Source of the DNA: an uncultured Paracoccaceae bacterium | Lineage (GTDB): Bacteria; Pseudomonadota; Alphaproteobacteria; Rhodobacterales; Rhodobacteraceae | Direction of reading: 5' to 3' | NCBI GenBank assembly: GCA_937132145.1 | Contig: CAKZNY010000373.1 | Coordinates: 1 to 17,498, forward strand | DNA: 17,498 nucleotides | Shown: positions 15,194 to 17,498 of the stretch, piece by piece | Position numbering within the stretch: the stretch's first letter is position 1 | Layout of the letters: each line of letters begins with the position of its first letter | Position numbers and translations under genes: made by a program | The notes under the pieces: model-generated | What the model was told of the DNA's origin: nothing | Databases searched by the model: none | Seen by the model: the letters and a program-made list of their open reading frames with translations, nothing else

Positions 15194-16017
15194 ACTTCGA
15201 CGGAGGCGACCCACCATTCGGGGTGATTTACGCGAATTCTATTGGCCGCCTTAAAGGCATCTGCCTCTGACGAAAATAATCCGAAACACGTACCACCTGA
15301 ACCACTCATCCGGCTAAGCGCACAGTTTTTCGTCGCCTCTATCGCGCGCAGAACTTCCGCAATGACCGGACAACATTCTATTGCCGGGGCTTGCATATCG
15401 TTCCGTTGCGCGCGCAGGTAATCAAACAAGTTATCGGCCGTTGTAAAGCGCGCCGGAATGCGCGACAGCGCGGTATTATCCCGCGCGTTCATCGCCGCGA
15501 AAACGGCGCCCGTTTCCACGCCCTGCCCAGCGTTCACCAGCACGATCCAGAATTTCGGCAGCGCGGGCAACGCCACCAACGCCTCGCCAATACCGGACAT
15601 ATGTGTCGCCACTTGCGCCATACAAACAGGCACATCGGCCCCAAGGGTGGTCAATTTTTCCAGCGATGGAACATCAACTTTCCACATTTTCGACAGAAGG
15701 CGAATACATGCCGCCGCATCGGAAGAGCCGCCCCCAATGCCAGAAGCAAGGGGGAGGTTTTTACGAAGTCGGATTTTCGCGCCGTTACCCGACAACAACC
15801 GCGCGGCGCGCATAACCAGATTATCGTCGCCAGCATCTAGGCCAGCACCGAATGGGCCGTCAATTTCCAATGTCAGATCGCTGGCGACGGTCACTTCCAG
15901 CACGTCCCCCACCGCCGGAAAAACCACGATGGAGTCGAGCAGATGCATTCCATCCTCGCGTCGCCCTGTCACATGCAGGCAAAGGTTAACCTTGGCGCGG
16001 GCCAGATCGGTCGGCAT
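15190..16017 (-). CDS. ispE: 4-diphosphocytidyl-2-C-methyl-D-erythritol kinase IspE
   Basis: IspE is a GHMP-family kinase that phosphorylates the 2-hydroxyl of CDP-methylerythritol in the MEP pathway to IPP and DMAPP. It has 275 residues. The catalytic lysine is K9 in ARAKVNLCLHV, the family motif GRREDGMHLLDS is at 18-29 (most relatives have Y where M24 stands), the ATP-binding LPLASGIGGGSSDAAA is at 88-103, the catalytic aspartate is D128 in LGADVP, and the C-terminal glycine loop is SRMSGSGGTCFG. Its ATG shares one base with the TAA of the upstream TPR gene (TAATG at 16019-16015), so translation is probably coupled. Its stop overlaps the polyprenyl synthase stop by 4 bp. Confidence 0.96.
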   Translation of the reverse strand: MPTDLARAKVNLCLHVTGRREDGMHLLDSIVVFPAVGDVLEVTVASDLTLEIDGPFGAGLDAGDDNLVMRAARLLSGNGAKIRLRKNLPLASGIGGGSSDAAACIRLLSKMWKVDVPSLEKLTTLGADVPVCMAQVATHMSGIGEALVALPALPKFWIVLVNAGQGVETGAVFAAMNARDNTALSRIPARFTTADNLFDYLRAQRNDMQAPAIECCPVIAEVLRAIEATKNCALSRMSGSGGTCFGLFSSEADAFKAANRIRVNHPEWWVASVEV

Positions 16018-17498
16018 TAGTTTGCGGCTTCCTCTTCCAGAACGCCGTCCAGACCGATGTCCAGCTTGCGCTTGATCCGCTTCATATCCTCGGGGGCGGG
16101 ATCAAACGACATTGCACGCCGCCACTGGAATTCAGCCTCGAGTTTGCGGCCAACCATCCACAGAACATCGCCCAGATGATCGTTCACGATGGGGTCAATG
16201 GGCAGCAATTCAGCGGCACGTTCCATTGGGGCCACGGCCTCGGCGAACTTGCCGACGCGGTACAGAACCCAGCCAAGCGAGTCGGTAATATACCCGTTTG
16301 ATGGCATCCCCGCGACCGCCGTTTCGATCATCTCTTGCGCTTCTTCAAAATTGATCCCCATCTCGATGTACGAATACCCGATGTAGTTCAAAAAGAACGG
16401 CTGATCGGGGGATAATTCCAACGCGCGACGGAAATCTTTTTCGGCGGCGGGCCAATCTTTCAGGCGCTCGTAACCAATGCCGCGCGTGTAGAATAGCACC
16501 CAATGTTCGGTTCTAAATTCATCGACGTTCCCGATTGCCCGCGTGTATGCATCGACCGAATCCGCAAAATTTTCAACGCCGCGATAAATGTCACCAAGTG
16601 CGTTCAGGGCAAGAACATCATTGGGGAAACGGTCTGCCAAATCGACCAAAATTTTCGTTGCCCCCACCGTGTCGCCGGCGGCCCGTAAGGCTTCGGCGCG
16701 ACCGATTTCTGCGTCTTTGAATGCAGGGGAATCCTCTGGAATAAGTGCGTATGCTTGCTCCGCCAAAATAAACTGCTCTTCCAGCTCCAATAGTTCGGCG
16801 ACCAACAGCGCGGCGTCAGCAAAATCGGGCTGTAAATGCTGTGCGAGCCGAGCATATAACAGCGCGGTACGATCCGGTTCTCCACGGCTTAACGCATCGG
16901 CCAATGTGACAAATGCCTCGGACAAGCCGTATATCGGCACTTCAGCTTGCGTGAAACTTGGTAGCTTGCCGGCGGCAACATCTTCGCGCAACGCCAACAA
17001 TTGTTCATTACCAAAACCACGCTCGATTGCATCGTTCAATACCTGCAAAGCCTCGTCGCTGCGACCAAGCTCTGAAAGGATTTCTACATGAATAACGATA
17101 CTCTTACGGCTCAGGTGCAACGCACCGTTGCCATTGCCCCCTAGAATTTCGGCAGCCGCTTCGAAATTGCCCAGATACGCCTGCGCCAATCCTTTGTAAT
17201 ACTGCCCGTAAATCGCCAACGCATCGATATCTGACATCTTATCAAATGCCTTGAGACCTGCCTCGGTTTGCCCTGCACCAATTTTCAGCCATGCGTCCAG
17301 TAGCCCCCAAAGCAGTGGCGACAAATTTTCTTCGCCTTGCGCTAACGCAACTATCGCAGAATCGAAGTCCCCTTTTTGGGCAAAATCCGTAAGCGCAACC
17401 AGATCAACAAAAACATCCGCTTCGTTATTTGCGCGCATCACATGGGCGATTCCGGCAGCAGACCTGAAATCCCCTGCAGCAACAAAAGAGACCATCGC
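16017..17498 (-). CDS. Tetratricopeptide repeat protein, 5' end outside the window
   Basis: The open frame runs to the right edge, and a methionine at 17495 is probably internal, so the true start and any signal peptide lie outside. About 490 residues are visible, made almost wholly of TPR helices. Clear repeats include ALNALGDIYRGVENFADSVD, the block beginning FFLNYIGYSYIEMGINFEEA, the block beginning YITDSLGWVLYRVGKFAEAV, and IVNDHLGDVLWMVGRKLEAE. Such proteins are protein-protein scaffolds. In Rhodobacterales a TPR protein of this type directly upstream of ispE is common, but its partner is unknown. Its stop overlaps the ispE start by one base. Relatives that I recall are exported, which cannot be checked here. 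Confidence 0.9.
   Translation of the reverse strand, partial: AMVSFVAAGDFRSAAGIAHVMRANNEADVFVDLVALTDFAQKGDFDSAIVALAQGEENLSPLLWGLLDAWLKIGAGQTEAGLKAFDKMSDIDALAIYGQYYKGLAQAYLGNFEAAAEILGGNGNGALHLSRKSIVIHVEILSELGRSDEALQVLNDAIERGFGNEQLLALREDVAAGKLPSFTQAEVPIYGLSEAFVTLADALSRGEPDRTALLYARLAQHLQPDFADAALLVAELLELEEQFILAEQAYALIPEDSPAFKDAEIGRAEALRAAGDTVGATKILVDLADRFPNDVLALNALGDIYRGVENFADSVDAYTRAIGNVDEFRTEHWVLFYTRGIGYERLKDWPAAEKDFRRALELSPDQPFFLNYIGYSYIEMGINFEEAQEMIETAVAGMPSNGYITDSLGWVLYRVGKFAEAVAPMERAAELLPIDPIVNDHLGDVLWMVGRKLEAEFQWRRAMSFDPAPEDMKRIKRKLDIGLDGVLEEEAAN

Overview
The window looks like a chromosomal segment of an alphaproteobacterium of the order Rhodobacterales (roseobacter-like). The reasons are the gene order TlpA-like / argH / lptM-like / lysA / DUF4175 (TIGR02302-type) protein, a PhaR-type PHB regulator beside PHB genes, and a TPR protein / ispE pair facing a long-chain polyprenyl diphosphate synthase. 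GC content looks moderate by eye. Genus is not determined. I see no rRNA, tRNA, CRISPR, prophage or insertion sequence, and no gene-free stretch above about 300 bases.

Left third (1-5868): a leftward cluster reads argH, a 36-residue LptM-like lipoprotein, a small exported protein with a sulfite-oxidase-like fold, lysA, and a large membrane-anchored DUF4175 protein that runs off the left edge. The DUF4175 gene carries a frameshift near 373. Diverging from argH across only 31 bp is a periplasmic TlpA-like thioredoxin.

Middle (6012-10989): an EAL-domain c-di-GMP phosphodiesterase converges on phaR with 1 bp between stop codons. Diverging from phaR is a PHB locus: a 46-residue unknown ORF, a phaC-like polymerase gene broken by a nonsense codon and three frameshifts (one from a 7-bp tandem duplication), then intact phaA and phaB. 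Thiolase, reductase and regulator are therefore kept while the local polymerase gene has decayed. No phasin or depolymerase gene is present here.

Right third (11121-17498): a class I glutamine amidotransferase, a YdcH/DUF465 microprotein, an EamA transporter, a TrmN6-like methyltransferase coupled to a DUF2007 protein, a polyprenyl diphosphate synthase, and the leftward pair TPR protein / ispE. IspE helps make IPP through the MEP pathway, and the polyprenyl synthase consumes IPP to build (probably) the ubiquinone side chain; their stop codons overlap tail to tail.

Most of the window is ordinary housekeeping sequence. I do not see a clearly new multi-gene system. The points most worth a second look are the selectively decayed phaC with its intact coupled microprotein, the DUF4175 frameshift, and a perfect palindrome upstream of phaA.
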